Below, piece by piece: positions 24,332 to 32,963 of a DNA stretch of 39,781 nt (its first letter is position 1; every line of letters begins with the position of its first letter). Source of the DNA: Clostridiales bacterium (GTDB lineage: Bacteria > Bacillota > Clostridia > Peptostreptococcales > Acidaminobacteraceae). Below the pieces are notes generated by a model. It ran no database searches, was not told the DNA's origin, and worked only from the letters and a program-made list of their open reading frames with translations. Position numbers and translations under genes: made by a program. The stretch is from contig JASUSA010000030.1 of assembly GCA_030446305.1 (NCBI GenBank), positions 1 through 39,781 on the forward strand, written 5' to 3'.

Positions 24332-25234
24332 ATGATTGAAGAAGAATTATTAGATAGAACACTGATGATTTTAGAAGAACAAGGTGCTGCAAAGGCTTAT
24401 CGCTATTTACTTTCCAATTTACACTTACTGAACGATGCATCCAGTCAAGTTTATAACTTTTTATACTGTTTGGCAGCGGTTACTGATAAAAAAGAAGCTG
24501 CGATCAACTGGATGACAGAAGCCATTGAGGTCAAAAAAATGTGGTATCGTCCGGAAGTATTTGAGGATGAGGATTTGGACAGTATTCGGGATGATGAACG
24601 CTTCAAACGTCTTGAAGCGACTGCTTATGAGCGCTATCTGAGTGCGAAAGCAGAGGCAGCGCCCCTATTTACACGAAAAGAAACGAAAGCTGAAAAATTG
24701 ATGGTTGTATTGCACGGCAATCAGCAGAATAATGCTTTTAGCCAATACTATTGGTCCGAAATTCCGACAAAGCATTATCAAATAGAATATTTCCAGTCTG
24801 CAACACCGGATTCTTATCAGCTCTTTCGATGGGAAGATGATGATGAAAGCCCTAAGCAGCTGGCTGATGCAATGAAGTATATTCAAAAGGATATCTATCA
24901 GTCAATTGTTCTCGGCGGGTTTTCAGCAGGCTGCAATACGCTCTTACGGTGTTTAGTAGAAACGGATACAACCTGCGATCAATTGATTTTGCAATCGCCT
25001 TGGATCCCCGTCGTTGATCGCGACCTCGAAAGGATCATCAAAGTATTGCAGCAAAAAAATGTCAAACTCTTAATAGGCTGCGGCAAAGATGATGCCGACT
25101 GCTATCCGCAGTGCCTGAAATTTGAAAAGGCAGCTAAGCGCATTGGCTACCATTATGAAAAACGCTATTTTGAAGCATTGGGACATGCCTATCCTGATTC
25201 ATTTAAAGAGATCATACAGGCATTTTTACTTTGA
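24332..25234 (+). CDS. Alpha/beta hydrolase with N-terminal TPR-like region
   Basis: A 300-residue protein. The first 100 residues are helical and end in DEDLDSIRDDERFKRL, a motif typical of the last repeat of TPR-type proteins. The rest is an alpha/beta hydrolase: VVLHGN oxyanion strand (126-130), nucleophile Ser198 in GGFSAGC, an acid candidate in GCGKDDADC, and the His in ALGHAYPD. An esterase role is likely; the substrate is unknown. GGGAGG before the ATG at 24332 decides the start over a longer frame overlapping the barrel gene. Confidence 0.72.
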   Translation: MIEEELLDRTLMILEEQGAAKAYRYLLSNLHLLNDASSQVYNFLYCLAAVTDKKEAAINWMTEAIEVKKMWYRPEVFEDEDLDSIRDDERFKRLEATAYERYLSAKAEAAPLFTRKETKAEKLMVVLHGNQQNNAFSQYYWSEIPTKHYQIEYFQSATPDSYQLFRWEDDDESPKQLADAMKYIQKDIYQSIVLGGFSAGCNTLLRCLVETDTTCDQLILQSPWIPVVDRDLERIIKVLQQKNVKLLIGCGKDDADCYPQCLKFEKAAKRIGYHYEKRYFEALGHAYPDSFKEIIQAFLL

Positions 25235-25267
25235 TAAAAAGTAAACTTCTACGAAATTGCATAAGCG

Positions 25268-25327
25268 GATGGTGTTCTGCCAGTATCACAGTATCGGTGA
25301 GATTGGCAGTGAACAGCATCTTTTTTA
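25268..25327 (+). terminator. Terminator of the barrel/hydrolase transcript
   Basis: GATGGTGTTCTGCCA (25268-25282) pairs, with small bulges, with TGGCAGTGAACAGCATC (25304-25320), followed by a six-base T run at 25321-25326. It isolates the chemoreceptor gene downstream. Confidence 0.75.
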
Positions 25328-25333
25328 TTGTGG

Positions 25334-25360
25334 TAAAATAGTGTGCCCTTTTCCCGAAAG
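25334..25360 (+). promoter_or_regulatory. Possible flagellar-sigma promoter of the chemoreceptor
   Basis: TAAA (25334-25337), 15 bases, CCCGAAAG (25353-25360). The Bacillus sigma-D consensus is TAAA-N15-GCCGATAT; the -10 matches five of eight bases. Placement upstream of a chemoreceptor fits. Confidence 0.35.
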
Positions 25361-25476
25361 AGTTGCGATGACACCAATTGGCAGAATATGTTTATTCTGA
25401 ATTGTCAGATATTTTTGTCGTCTTTAACGAGGCACGGGGTATCAGATTAGTATATCCAACAAAGGAGGCTGGGGAA

Positions 25477-27597
25477 ATGGCAAAAAAGAATAATGGGCAG
25501 AAAAAAGAAATTAAGTGGCATATTTCGACAAAGATTATTATCGCAATTATTGTAACCAGTTTAATTGCTCAAGTCGTTACACTGGGGGCCGTTACCTTTA
25601 TTGTGAATGAAAATGTCGGCAATCAGGCAACGATGCTGGGACAAAATCAAATTTTGGCAAACAGTTCGAAAATAGATCAGTCTTTCTTGGAAATAGAGAC
25701 ACTGGCGAAGGCGATCAGTGCTGAGGTTGCCATTGATGTGGACATCAATGGTTCAAAGGCGAATATTCAAGTGCTACGCGACCTCTGCGATACCTATGAA
25801 GTGAAACTCGCTGAAATGGGCAAGAAAACCATGATTACGAACTCAATTTATATTTATTTTAACAGTGCACTCTTTGGTGATGTCGCTGATTGCTGGGTCT
25901 ATGGTGATGACTTCAAACGGCAGCCAATGATTAATCTGGATTATTACAATGAACCACATGAATGGTTTGACCTCCCCGTCAAAGATGGCAAGACCATGTG
26001 GACGTTCCCTTACATGGGCACGACCGAAACCACAAAAGGTCAATTGATTACATCCTTTGTGACACCGATTATTAAAAACGGCGTTACGGTGGGCATGGTC
26101 GGTATGGACCTGAATTTAAAAGATGTGCAAGAAAGTTTAAATCAAATTAAGTTATATGATACAGGCTATTTATATATGATTGACAGCAATGGCGACGTCA
26201 TCACCCATCCTACGATTCATTGGGAAGATACAAATGGTGATGGCATGAATGATACCAAAGTCAATATCAAATCAACCGGTGACTATCAGTTCATCATTGA
26301 TGAGTTTAATGCCAATAAACAGGGCTTTGTATCTTATACGCGATTTGACGGCAAAGAAATTTTTTCAGCCTATGACCATTTGAGCAATGGCTGGATCTTG
26401 GCTGCCAGTGTTCCAAGAGATGAAGTGATGCGCGTTATTCAGGAACTTTTCAATATCATGCTGACGATTACTATTGCCATTATTATCATCGCAGCGGTAT
26501 TGGCGTTCTTCGTCGGCAAGTCCATCAGCAACCCAATTATTAAGGTGGTTGAAGCAACCAGCAAGATTAAGGAAGGCGATTTCACAATTCAAGTGGAAAC
26601 CAAGTCGAGCGATGAAACGAAACTTTTGGCCAATGCGATTAACGATATGACCAATAATATTAAATCCCTTGTTGGCGAATCACAGAAAGTTTCATCAGAA
26701 ATGGTTGAATCGGCGGCGACGCTGGCAGCGATGTCTGAAGAGACCACTGCAACCGTCGATCAAGTGGCATCAGCTATAGACGATATTTCAAAAGGCTCCC
26801 AAAACACAGCAGAAGAAGCTGAAAAGAGCACGGTTATTGTAAGCGTTATTGATGAAAAGTTCGATTTCCTCATGAAAAACAGCGAAATGATGCAGCAGTA
26901 TGCAGAACATGCGATTGAATCTAATAAAATGGGCTCGAAAACATTGGCAACGCTGAAAGAAAAATCAGAAATCGGCAAAATGTCGAATGAAAAGATCGCG
27001 ACGGCGGTTATTAACCTCGATAAAAAGACCAATGATATTACCGATATTATTGCGACGATTACTTCAATTGCCAGCCAGACAAACCTATTGGCGCTGAATG
27101 CCTCTATTGAAGCTGCCAGAGCCGGTGAAGCCGGCAGAGGCTTTGCGGTCGTTGCTGATGAAATCAGAAAATTAGCGGAAAATTCAAGTATGGCGGCAGA
27201 CGAGATTCAGTCCATTATCAACAGCATTCAAATTGACTCGCGTCAAACGGTTCTCGTTATGGATGAAGTCAAGAAAATTAATGATGAGCAATCAGAAGCG
27301 GTTGAAGATGTCAGCACTTCATTTACCAAAATATTCGAATCCGTTGAGAGCATTACCAAAGAGTTCGATAAAGTGACTTCGGAACTCAATGAATTGAACC
27401 GTTCGAAAAATGACATCGTCATGGTTACCAATAATATTTCAGCTGTTTCAGAAGAGACTGCGGCAGCAACCGAAGAAGTCAATGCTTCCATGTCAGAACA
27501 AAGCAAGGCCATTGAAGAAGTTGCGAAAAATGCTGAGAAACTCAACGAACTCTCAAGGCTCCTCAGCGATCACATCAAAGTGTTCAAAATCAAATAG
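25477..27597 (+). CDS. Methyl-accepting chemotaxis protein with Cache-type sensor
   Basis: A 706-residue chemoreceptor. Membrane helix one is at about 18-42. The sensor (about 43-315) has double-Cache marks: [14 protein letters not shown] strand after the second half begins, [19 protein letters not shown] and GWILAASVP. Helix two lies at about 325-347, followed by HAMP and a long coiled coil whose tip reads [20 protein letters not shown], then [16 protein letters not shown]. Cache sensors often bind amino or organic acids; the ligand here is unknown. AGGAGG eight bases before the ATG at 25477 fixes the start; the longer frame to 25378 has none. Confidence 0.93.
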   Translation: MAKKNNGQKKEIKWHISTKIIIAIIVTSLIAQVVTLGAVTFIVNENVGNQATMLGQNQILANSSKIDQSFLEIETLAKAISAEVAIDVDINGSKANIQVLRDLCDTYEVKLAEMGKKTMITNSIYIYFNSALFGDVADCWVYGDDFKRQPMINLDYYNEPHEWFDLPVKDGKTMWTFPYMGTTETTKGQLITSFVTPIIKNGVTVGMVGMDLNLKDVQESLNQIKLYDTGYLYMIDSNGDVITHPTIHWEDTNGDGMNDTKVNIKSTGDYQFIIDEFNANKQGFVSYTRFDGKEIFSAYDHLSNGWILAASVPRDEVMRVIQELFNIMLTITIAIIIIAAVLAFFVGKSISNPIIKVVEATSKIKEGDFTIQVETKSSDETKLLANAINDMTNNIKSLVGESQKVSSEMVESAATLAAMSEETTATVDQVASAIDDISKGSQNTAEEAEKSTVIVSVIDEKFDFLMKNSEMMQQYAEHAIESNKMGSKTLATLKEKSEIGKMSNEKIATAVINLDKKTNDITDIIATITSIASQTNLLALNASIEAARAGEAGRGFAVVADEIRKLAENSSMAADEIQSIINSIQIDSRQTVLVMDEVKKINDEQSEAVEDVSTSFTKIFESVESITKEFDKVTSELNELNRSKNDIVMVTNNISAVSEETAAATEEVNASMSEQSKAIEEVAKNAEKLNELSRLLSDHIKVFKIK

Positions 27598-27658
27598 ATT
27601 GGTTTTATAAATGAAAGGACTTTAACAAAACGATGTTTGCGATTTCCCTCCAAAACAA

Positions 27659-27690
27659 CAGAACCACCCGAAAGGGTGGTTCGTTCTTTT
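27659..27690 (+). terminator. Terminator of the second chemoreceptor
   Basis: GAACCACCC (27661-27669), GAAA loop, GGGTGGTTC (27674-27682), then GTTCTTTTT. This is a compact, stable intrinsic terminator at a convergent junction and has no tandem repeats beside it. Confidence 0.92.
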
Positions 27691-27695
27691 TGCCT

Positions 27696-28031
27696 TTATG
27701 GATTTGGTGAGGAAGCCAATTTTTCAGTCCAGAGTTCGAGCAATACTTTTATGTCTTCGCGATATTCTAGATCTGTTTGTGTCTCCTTCTTTTCCAATGT
27801 TTCTAAAATTTCAAATGAAAAAGATTCTGCACCATAGGTTTGCCAAGCCTGTTTCATAACGGGCTCAGGATGGCTGTTGGTTTTGACGAAAAACTGAAAA
27901 CGATTTAGCGCTTTATCCAGTTCTTTTGCGGATCTAAGCCAGAACATGCCGTTGCCGCTGCACTTCAGGCGATATACGCCGCCGGTAATGTCACGTGTTT
28001 TATAATTTTCTTTGAGCGTCTTCTTTATCAT
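27696..28031 (-). CDS. GIY-YIG-like small protein
   Basis: About 111 residues. GGVYRL stands where GIY is expected, FWLRS where YIG is expected, and a helix with Asn-Arg and a FSFEILE strand follow, as in short GIY-YIG proteins of Firmicutes. The second motif is degenerate, so nuclease activity is doubtful. The start is uncertain: the ATG at 28031 lies 11 bases after AAGGG, while an in-frame GTG at 28040 is only two bases from it. It follows the TetR gene by about 50 bases. Confidence 0.6.
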   Translation of the reverse strand: MIKKTLKENYKTRDITGGVYRLKCSGNGMFWLRSAKELDKALNRFQFFVKTNSHPEPVMKQAWQTYGAESFSFEILETLEKKETQTDLEYREDIKVLLELWTEKLASSPNP

Positions 28032-28081
28032 ACGCCGCACTTCCCTTCTTGCAACAAGATTTTTATTATGAATAATAAAAT

Positions 28082-28660
28082 CTACTCAAAACGGTTTACC
28101 ATATTACTCAGCAATGCCATTTGTTTTGACAGCATTTCATCAGAAATATCGAGTATTGTTGAAGATGTTTTTAAGCTGTCCATAAAGTAAATCATATGAA
28201 CAGCAACTGCTTCAGGATCAAAGTCTTTAAAAGCACCAGTTTTCTGACCGTATTCAAAAATCATCAATAGTATCCTGACGCCATCATGAACGCGCTGATT
28301 CATTTTAAAGCGTTGATCAGGCTCGGCAAAAGCGAATTCGTGAATGGCAAAATAAAGCCCCTTTTGCGGGCTGCGGATGTTTTCAATTTCCTGCTTAAAA
28401 TACGCCTTTAGAATCGTATCGGCATCAATTGATTCCTGAATGCATGTGGTAACGATTTCGAGATTATTTTCAAAATCCATATCCAACATGCTGATAAAAA
28501 CTTCTTTTGTTGACGCAAAGTATCGGTATACGCCGCCCCGACTCATTTGACAGCGTTCACAAATATCCTTCATTGTAACGGCGACATACCCCTTCTCTGC
28601 AAAAAGTGAAGTTGCAGCCTCAACAATGCGAGTTTTCGTTTGATTGCCTTTGGTAACCAT
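28082..28660 (-). CDS. TetR-family transcriptional regulator
   Basis: A 192-residue repressor with the TetR helix-turn-helix at about 8-55 (TKTRIVEAATSLFAEKGY, then MKDICERCQMSRGGVYRYF) and a helical ligand domain of normal size. Ligand is unknown. AAGGAG before the ATG at 28660 selects this start. A consensus promoter holding two 14-bp palindromes precedes it, so it should repress itself and perhaps the GIY-YIG-like gene downstream. The MBL hydrolase gene lies upstream on the same strand. Confidence 0.92.
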   Translation of the reverse strand: MVTKGNQTKTRIVEAATSLFAEKGYVAVTMKDICERCQMSRGGVYRYFASTKEVFISMLDMDFENNLEIVTTCIQESIDADTILKAYFKQEIENIRSPQKGLYFAIHEFAFAEPDQRFKMNQRVHDGVRILLMIFEYGQKTGAFKDFDPEAVAVHMIYFMDSLKTSSTILDISDEMLSKQMALLSNMVNRFE

Positions 28661-28683
28661 ATAGACTCCTTTTAATAAAAAAA

Positions 28684-28732
28684 CGACACGTATGTCGCAA
28701 TTATTATACGACATGTGTGTCGCTTTTGTCAA
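28684..28732 (-). promoter_or_regulatory. Consensus promoter with two TetR operators
   Basis: Leftward: TTGACA (28732-28727), 18 bases, TATAAT (28708-28703), both perfect hexamers. CGACATGTGTGTCG (28709-28722) fills the spacer and CGACACGTATGTCG (28684-28697) lies just after the -10. Both share CGACA-N4-TGTCG and their centres are 25 bases apart. A regulator bound there would block polymerase fully. Confidence 0.8.
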
Positions 28733-28787
28733 TCGTCAATTGAGAAAGCAAGCACAATATTTTTTTAATCGTGTCATTCCTTTTTCA

Positions 28788-29480
28788 TTAAAGTGCAAAG
28801 AAAGAGACGCCCGCTGCATCATAACGAGAAACTTTGTGATCGAATCGCGCTTCCGGCACACCTTTTAATTGACCGGCCAGCATCATTTCAGCTCCCTTTT
28901 GTACCGCATCAATGGTTGACACCGGGTTTTCAAGATCAAAATGGCAAGCGTAGATCACATCAATATTATCTGTATAGCGTTTGAGCTTTTTCATACTCGC
29001 AATCAAAGCGTTAAAATTGCGGCCTTTGCCAAACATAAAAATCGGTCCTTTTTGGACGGTATCGCCGCCGATTAAAAATCGTTTGCCGCTTTCAAGCAAA
29101 GCAATGCTGCCCGGTGTATGCCCAGGCAAATGGATAACTTCCAAACGATAATCACCGATTTCAATGACATCGCCTTCCCAAACGGCTTCCATGTCAACAG
29201 GGTTTTCTGCACTGTTTTCATAATAGTCGATTTCACCGGGATACATATAACGCGTTTCAAAATCGGCTGCATCCCCCACATGATCGCGATCAGCGTGTGT
29301 AAAAAGCACTTTCATCGGCAAGTCCGCTATTTTTTTGACTTGCTCTTTTAATGCGCTGCCGCCAATCCCGAGATCGATTAAGAGCATTTCGGTTTCGCCA
29401 ACAAATAAAAAACTACGCACCATGCCCATTTCGATACTGTAAAAATTCGGTTTGATTTCGTTAAAACGGTACTGATCCAT
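28788..29480 (-). CDS. Metallo-beta-lactamase fold hydrolase
   Basis: A 230-residue MBL-fold hydrolase. The metal motif is THADRDH (61-67), with His62, Asp66 and His67; Asp64 stands where the second His of HxHxDH usually is. Further ligands are His121 in PGHTPGS, Asp140 in GGDT and His180 in ACHFD. It most resembles the broad glyoxalase II-like subgroup, so a thioester or ester substrate is possible. Its promoter shares a palindromic -35 region with the divergent flavin reductase gene. The TetR gene follows but has its own promoter. Confidence 0.88.
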   Translation of the reverse strand: MDQYRFNEIKPNFYSIEMGMVRSFLFVGETEMLLIDLGIGGSALKEQVKKIADLPMKVLFTHADRDHVGDAADFETRYMYPGEIDYYENSAENPVDMEAVWEGDVIEIGDYRLEVIHLPGHTPGSIALLESGKRFLIGGDTVQKGPIFMFGKGRNFNALIASMKKLKRYTDNIDVIYACHFDLENPVSTIDAVQKGAEMMLAGQLKGVPEARFDHKVSRYDAAGVSFFAL

Positions 29481-29499
29481 GTTTAATGCCTCCTGTTTT

Positions 29500-29526
29500 T
29501 AAGTAATTTAAGTTATTTAAGATATT
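29500..29526. repeat. Three 9-bp tandem copies in the MBL leader
   Basis: TAAGTAATT, TAAGTTATT and TAAGATATT run head to tail. They overlap the predicted -10 of the MBL gene and may be chance AT-rich sequence or a small operator array. Confidence 0.4.
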
Positions 29527-29576
29527 TGGGTTTCGCATGTCAAATAATTGACAATATCTGTACATCAGCGTATGAT
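29515..29576. promoter_or_regulatory. Back-to-back promoters sharing a palindromic -35
   Basis: TGTCAAATAATTGACA (29538-29553) is a 16-bp palindrome that supplies a perfect TTGACA to each strand. Rightward: TTGACA (29548-29553), 17 bases, TATGAT (29571-29576). Leftward: TTGACA (29543-29538), 17 bases, TTAAAT (29520-29515). The two genes would compete for polymerase or share one regulator. Confidence 0.7.
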
Positions 29577-29628
29577 TAAACATATTCCTATATGTGCATA
29601 TGTTAAAAAATTCATAAGGAGGCACGGT

Positions 29629-30189
29629 ATGCGTCATCATTCTATCCAACCACAACGAGGCTTTTTTCCTCAACCCGTTTACCTCATCGGAACTTATAAA
29701 GACAATGGCGAGCCTAATTTTGCACTGATTACTTGGGTGACATTCTGTTCGGTAGAACCGCCAATGCTCATGTTTGCCTCCAGAGGCAAAAAACTGACGC
29801 GTGAACTTGTTGAAAAGCATAAAATGTTTTCTGCAAATCTGGTGACATCCGATATGATGCCGGTTGCCGATTATTTTGGTACCCAATCAGGCTATCATCA
29901 AAATAAATGTGAAGCGATCCATGTAGATACTTTCCAAGGAAGCAGTCTGGCGGTACCGATTTTAAAGGATTCACCTTGGGTTTATGAATGTGCATTAGTC
30001 GATGTCATCGAAAAGGAAAACAGCAGTATCTATATTGGTGAAGTCAAAAATATACTTGTCGATGAAACCATTGAAGATGTCGGATACGGAAAAATTGATA
30101 TGTATGATCTTGATCCGCTCATCTACGCTCCTGGAAAATATTATAACATTTCAGAGAGCATCGGCAATGTGGGCTTTTCCAAAAAATAG
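29629..30189 (+). CDS. Flavin reductase-like FMN-binding protein
   Basis: A 186-residue split-barrel protein of the flavin reductase / DIM6-NTAB group: FPQPVYLIGTY, NFALITWVTFCSVEPPMLMF and the later LVDVIEKENSSIYIGEV strand fit the FMN-binding barrel. It should bind FMN and pass electrons from NAD(P)H or a ferredoxin. AAGGAGG before the ATG at 29629 fixes the start. A ferredoxin gene follows 64 bases later without a terminator between, so a direct electron partner is plausible. Confidence 0.8.
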   Translation: MRHHSIQPQRGFFPQPVYLIGTYKDNGEPNFALITWVTFCSVEPPMLMFASRGKKLTRELVEKHKMFSANLVTSDMMPVADYFGTQSGYHQNKCEAIHVDTFQGSSLAVPILKDSPWVYECALVDVIEKENSSIYIGEVKNILVDETIEDVGYGKIDMYDLDPLIYAPGKYYNISESIGNVGFSKK

Positions 30190-30253
30190 TTTTTAAACGG
30201 CAACAAGGCTTGTTGAAGCCAATAAATTTATAAATGTTTAGGGGAGAATGCTT

Positions 30254-30490
30254 ATGTCAAAGAAATGGTATCCTACAATTAACTATGAAACGTGTATCGA
30301 ATGCGGTGCATGTGTCGGCAAATGTACGCATGGTGTTTATGCTAAAGAAACGCAAACGCCAAAAGTTATATTTCCGGAAGGCTGCATTGACGGTTGTCAC
30401 GGCTGTCAAAATCTCTGTCCGACGCAATCAATACAGTATGTGGGCGATACTGGTCAAAGCGCGGGGTGCAGCTGTAATTGCAATTGCTGA
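30254..30490 (+). CDS. Two-cluster ferredoxin with cysteine-rich tail
   Basis: A 78-residue ferredoxin. The first cluster motif is CIECGACVGKC (CxxCxxCxxxC) and the second reads CIDGCHGCQNLCP, with three residues between its first two Cys instead of two. The tail ends GCSCNCNC, three or four additional Cys beyond the clusters. GGGGAG seven bases before the ATG at 30254 decides against an ATG six bases earlier. It is the second gene after the flavin reductase. Its stop lies six bases from the stop of the convergent CHAT gene, leaving no room for a separate terminator. Confidence 0.82.
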   Translation: MSKKWYPTINYETCIECGACVGKCTHGVYAKETQTPKVIFPEGCIDGCHGCQNLCPTQSIQYVGDTGQSAGCSCNCNC

Positions 30491-30495
30491 TAATA

Positions 30496-32601
30496 TCAGA
30501 TGGGATCATCCTCTATGGCAAACTGTTCCATCACGGCATTTCTCAGAAAAATATTTTCAGGCATGCCAATGAACTGATAGAATACGGATTCCGGAAAGTA
30601 ACCATGTGTATGAATATAGGCGTCATAATAAGCTCCGAGGCCATCGCGGTATGCGATTTCACGTAAGATGGTCTCGGTGTCTTCATAGGCATGTGACGGA
30701 CGCAGTCTGCCAACAGAATATTTGTTTTTAAAATCCGCTTGCGGGAAAGAACCGTCTTCCCTTAGTGTATTTGCCCATATTTCCAGTTTAGAATACTTCA
30801 ATGATGATGAAGCAATGATTTCGTGGATTGGATTCGTACCGACGACATCGCTCCAAATTTGATCAAGCGTGCGCATGTGACTCCAGCCCCTTCGCACTTC
30901 AAAGATAATCGTGAACAATCGTGCGATTAGGGTTGCATTTCGACGTACATTGACCGGTATAAAGGTACCGAGTACCGCTTTTGCCCCTGCCCTTACAAAG
31001 AGATCGCCGACGGTAACGACACCGTGCCCTCTTGGCATGACGTGACAGGCGCTCAGCAGAACCACTGGTGGCACTTCGATATCATTGTCATCTGCCATCC
31101 AAATTTGATCGCCAATGACCAGTCCAGCCATATTGTGCTCAACATGGTATGTACCATGCGCCGAAACCAGCAATATATCAGCGTCTGTATGCCCTTTCAG
31201 CATTTGCTTAAACTGGTTCACAGAACTGATTTCTTCTATGACCAAGCTGACATCTGCTTCGTTTTTTGTTAATTCAACGAGCGTTTGACTTAAGGCGTCA
31301 CAGGTGCTTCTTATGTTATCGTCTCGCTCAACACATTCTGCAATGACAATTTTTAATTGTTTGCCTAAATAGATCTGAGGGGGTTTCAACATTTCATATT
31401 GTAAGGCCTTGGTGAGTGGTGTCAGCGGCCGGTACGAAATGGGCTTGATACAGCATAACGGCGAGGTACACCCCGGTAAAATAGCCAGTCCAATTGGAAA
31501 ATCAGAAAAAACGGTAAGCTGAGAAACGTTGTGGATGATATCAATATCATGAGATTCCAGCTTCTGTGATAATAACTTCCCTATTTTTTTCAATATGCGC
31601 CAAACATAGGCGTTATTTATTTTTCGCACGTCTTTGCAATGTGATTCTAGGTCAGCCAGTGCGGTAAAGAGCTCCTGAGAAATGCTGCCCATTTCGATAT
31701 ACAGTGCATTTTTAGCAGCGGCGCGATGTGTGCCTAAGATTTGTATAACTTCCTTCTCTACTTTTGGCAGCTGCTGCATTCGCTTTAAATTTTTTTTCTG
31801 ATGTTTCATAATGCCGGGAAGCGTAATAACCAGCGGGACACCATTAAAATTGGGATTTTCAATTAAATCCTTTTCTGTGCGCGCTTTAAATTGCGGGTCC
31901 TTCTCTGCCATTTTGCGATAGACTGTTAACAGTCTTTGACGCATGCCCATTACATAACGGTTGTGATGCCCTTTTGTATTTAAGGCACTGACTTCATCAA
32001 TGAGCTGCTTTGTATAACCAAACTGATTGGCCAATGGGATGAGCGGCAGTATTTTCCGTTCGTCCCACTCAGTAAGCTTGAAGGAAGGATCAATGACGCA
32101 TGGAACGGCATTTTCATAGTTTTCGACGATTCTGTCTTTAAGCTGCTGCCAGTGTTGCTGCATCAATGCCGTCGAGAGTTCTGAAACCTTAACAATGCCC
32201 AATACTGATGATGCCAATGTTTTATCTTGGATAACGGCATCGTAAATAGCGTCTGCACAAATGATCAGGGTGGGATTGACAATACCGCGATTCAGTTCTT
32301 GCTGTATTAAAGGTTCACTGACCGTATAAGGATATGGGATGATATTGTGCGGTTCATCATGTGCGTGCAGCACGAGCTCAATGTCATTGTCGATCACATC
32401 AAAACCCATTCTCGGCAAGTGCAGGATATACCAAAACGCAGGCAAAATAGGATTAAGCGTCTCATCCCAAACATGCATGGTTTGAGAAGCGTCATAAGCA
32501 TTTGCAGAGACGATTGCCTGATAATCCACATCGATGCCTTCCTGCTCGAATAGGACGTAATAATTGAAAACGATTAATTGATAGAGTGCTGCTTCGTCCA
32601 T
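30496..32601 (-). CDS. CHAT-domain protease candidate
   Basis: A 701-residue protein whose C-terminal third is a CHAT (caspase-like) domain. The catalytic pair is visible: His482 in LLVSAHGTYH and Cys519 in VLLSACHVMPRG, followed by GDLFVRAGAKAVLGTFIPV, a typical post-Cys segment. The first 400 residues are mostly helical and show no recognisable TPR repeats. CHAT proteins are cysteine proteases often held inactive by a sensor domain or partner, and several act in anti-phage defence. Here no substrate gene or sensor is recognisable alongside. AAGGGG eight bases before the ATG supports the start. Confidence 0.82.
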   Translation of the reverse strand: MDEAALYQLIVFNYYVLFEQEGIDVDYQAIVSANAYDASQTMHVWDETLNPILPAFWYILHLPRMGFDVIDNDIELVLHAHDEPHNIIPYPYTVSEPLIQQELNRGIVNPTLIICADAIYDAVIQDKTLASSVLGIVKVSELSTALMQQHWQQLKDRIVENYENAVPCVIDPSFKLTEWDERKILPLIPLANQFGYTKQLIDEVSALNTKGHHNRYVMGMRQRLLTVYRKMAEKDPQFKARTEKDLIENPNFNGVPLVITLPGIMKHQKKNLKRMQQLPKVEKEVIQILGTHRAAAKNALYIEMGSISQELFTALADLESHCKDVRKINNAYVWRILKKIGKLLSQKLESHDIDIIHNVSQLTVFSDFPIGLAILPGCTSPLCCIKPISYRPLTPLTKALQYEMLKPPQIYLGKQLKIVIAECVERDDNIRSTCDALSQTLVELTKNEADVSLVIEEISSVNQFKQMLKGHTDADILLVSAHGTYHVEHNMAGLVIGDQIWMADDNDIEVPPVVLLSACHVMPRGHGVVTVGDLFVRAGAKAVLGTFIPVNVRRNATLIARLFTIIFEVRRGWSHMRTLDQIWSDVVGTNPIHEIIASSSLKYSKLEIWANTLREDGSFPQADFKNKYSVGRLRPSHAYEDTETILREIAYRDGLGAYYDAYIHTHGYFPESVFYQFIGMPENIFLRNAVMEQFAIEDDPI

Positions 32602-32963
32602 TATGTATACCCCTTAATTTTATGATTTTTACGATTCGGTATAGTAGCGTTAAAATGATGACATGATTATTTACATGATCTGTTTTTAGGCCAAAGATTG
32701 GCATTGTCTGATTCTCAAAAATTGTTCTGCAAATAATTTTACCATTGATACCATACAAGATCAATTTTATACTAGAATCAAAGACGTACACCAATTTTAA
32801 TAAAAATGGTGTGGTTATTTTCAACATGCGTTATGACTATTTCACGATGTCATGCCGTCTGGCAACAATGCTCGTATGAATATGAAAGGATTATCAGATA
32901 ATTGATTCATCCTTCATTAAGGTTAGTTTATTGATCACCGTATGTGTTTAAAGGAGGCAGTAC
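32602..32963. other. Divergent regulatory region between CHAT gene and deformylase-like gene
   Basis: No gene is credible in these 362 bases. It holds an inverted repeat ACACCA/TGGTGT (32788-32793 with 32807-32812) whose loop arms are also largely complementary (TTTT/AAAA), and ACATGAT twice with a 12-base offset near 32660. Both flanking genes must be transcribed from here, but no promoter stands out. Confidence 0.45.

Noticed and set aside
27637..27837. Plus-strand frame after the second chemoreceptor
   Set aside because: It runs through the terminator hairpin and antisense to the GIY-YIG-like gene.
32492..32827. Frame of 111 residues upstream of and overlapping the CHAT gene
   Set aside because: It overlaps the CHAT start in another frame, has no ribosome binding site, and its composition looks like translated AT-rich regulatory DNA.
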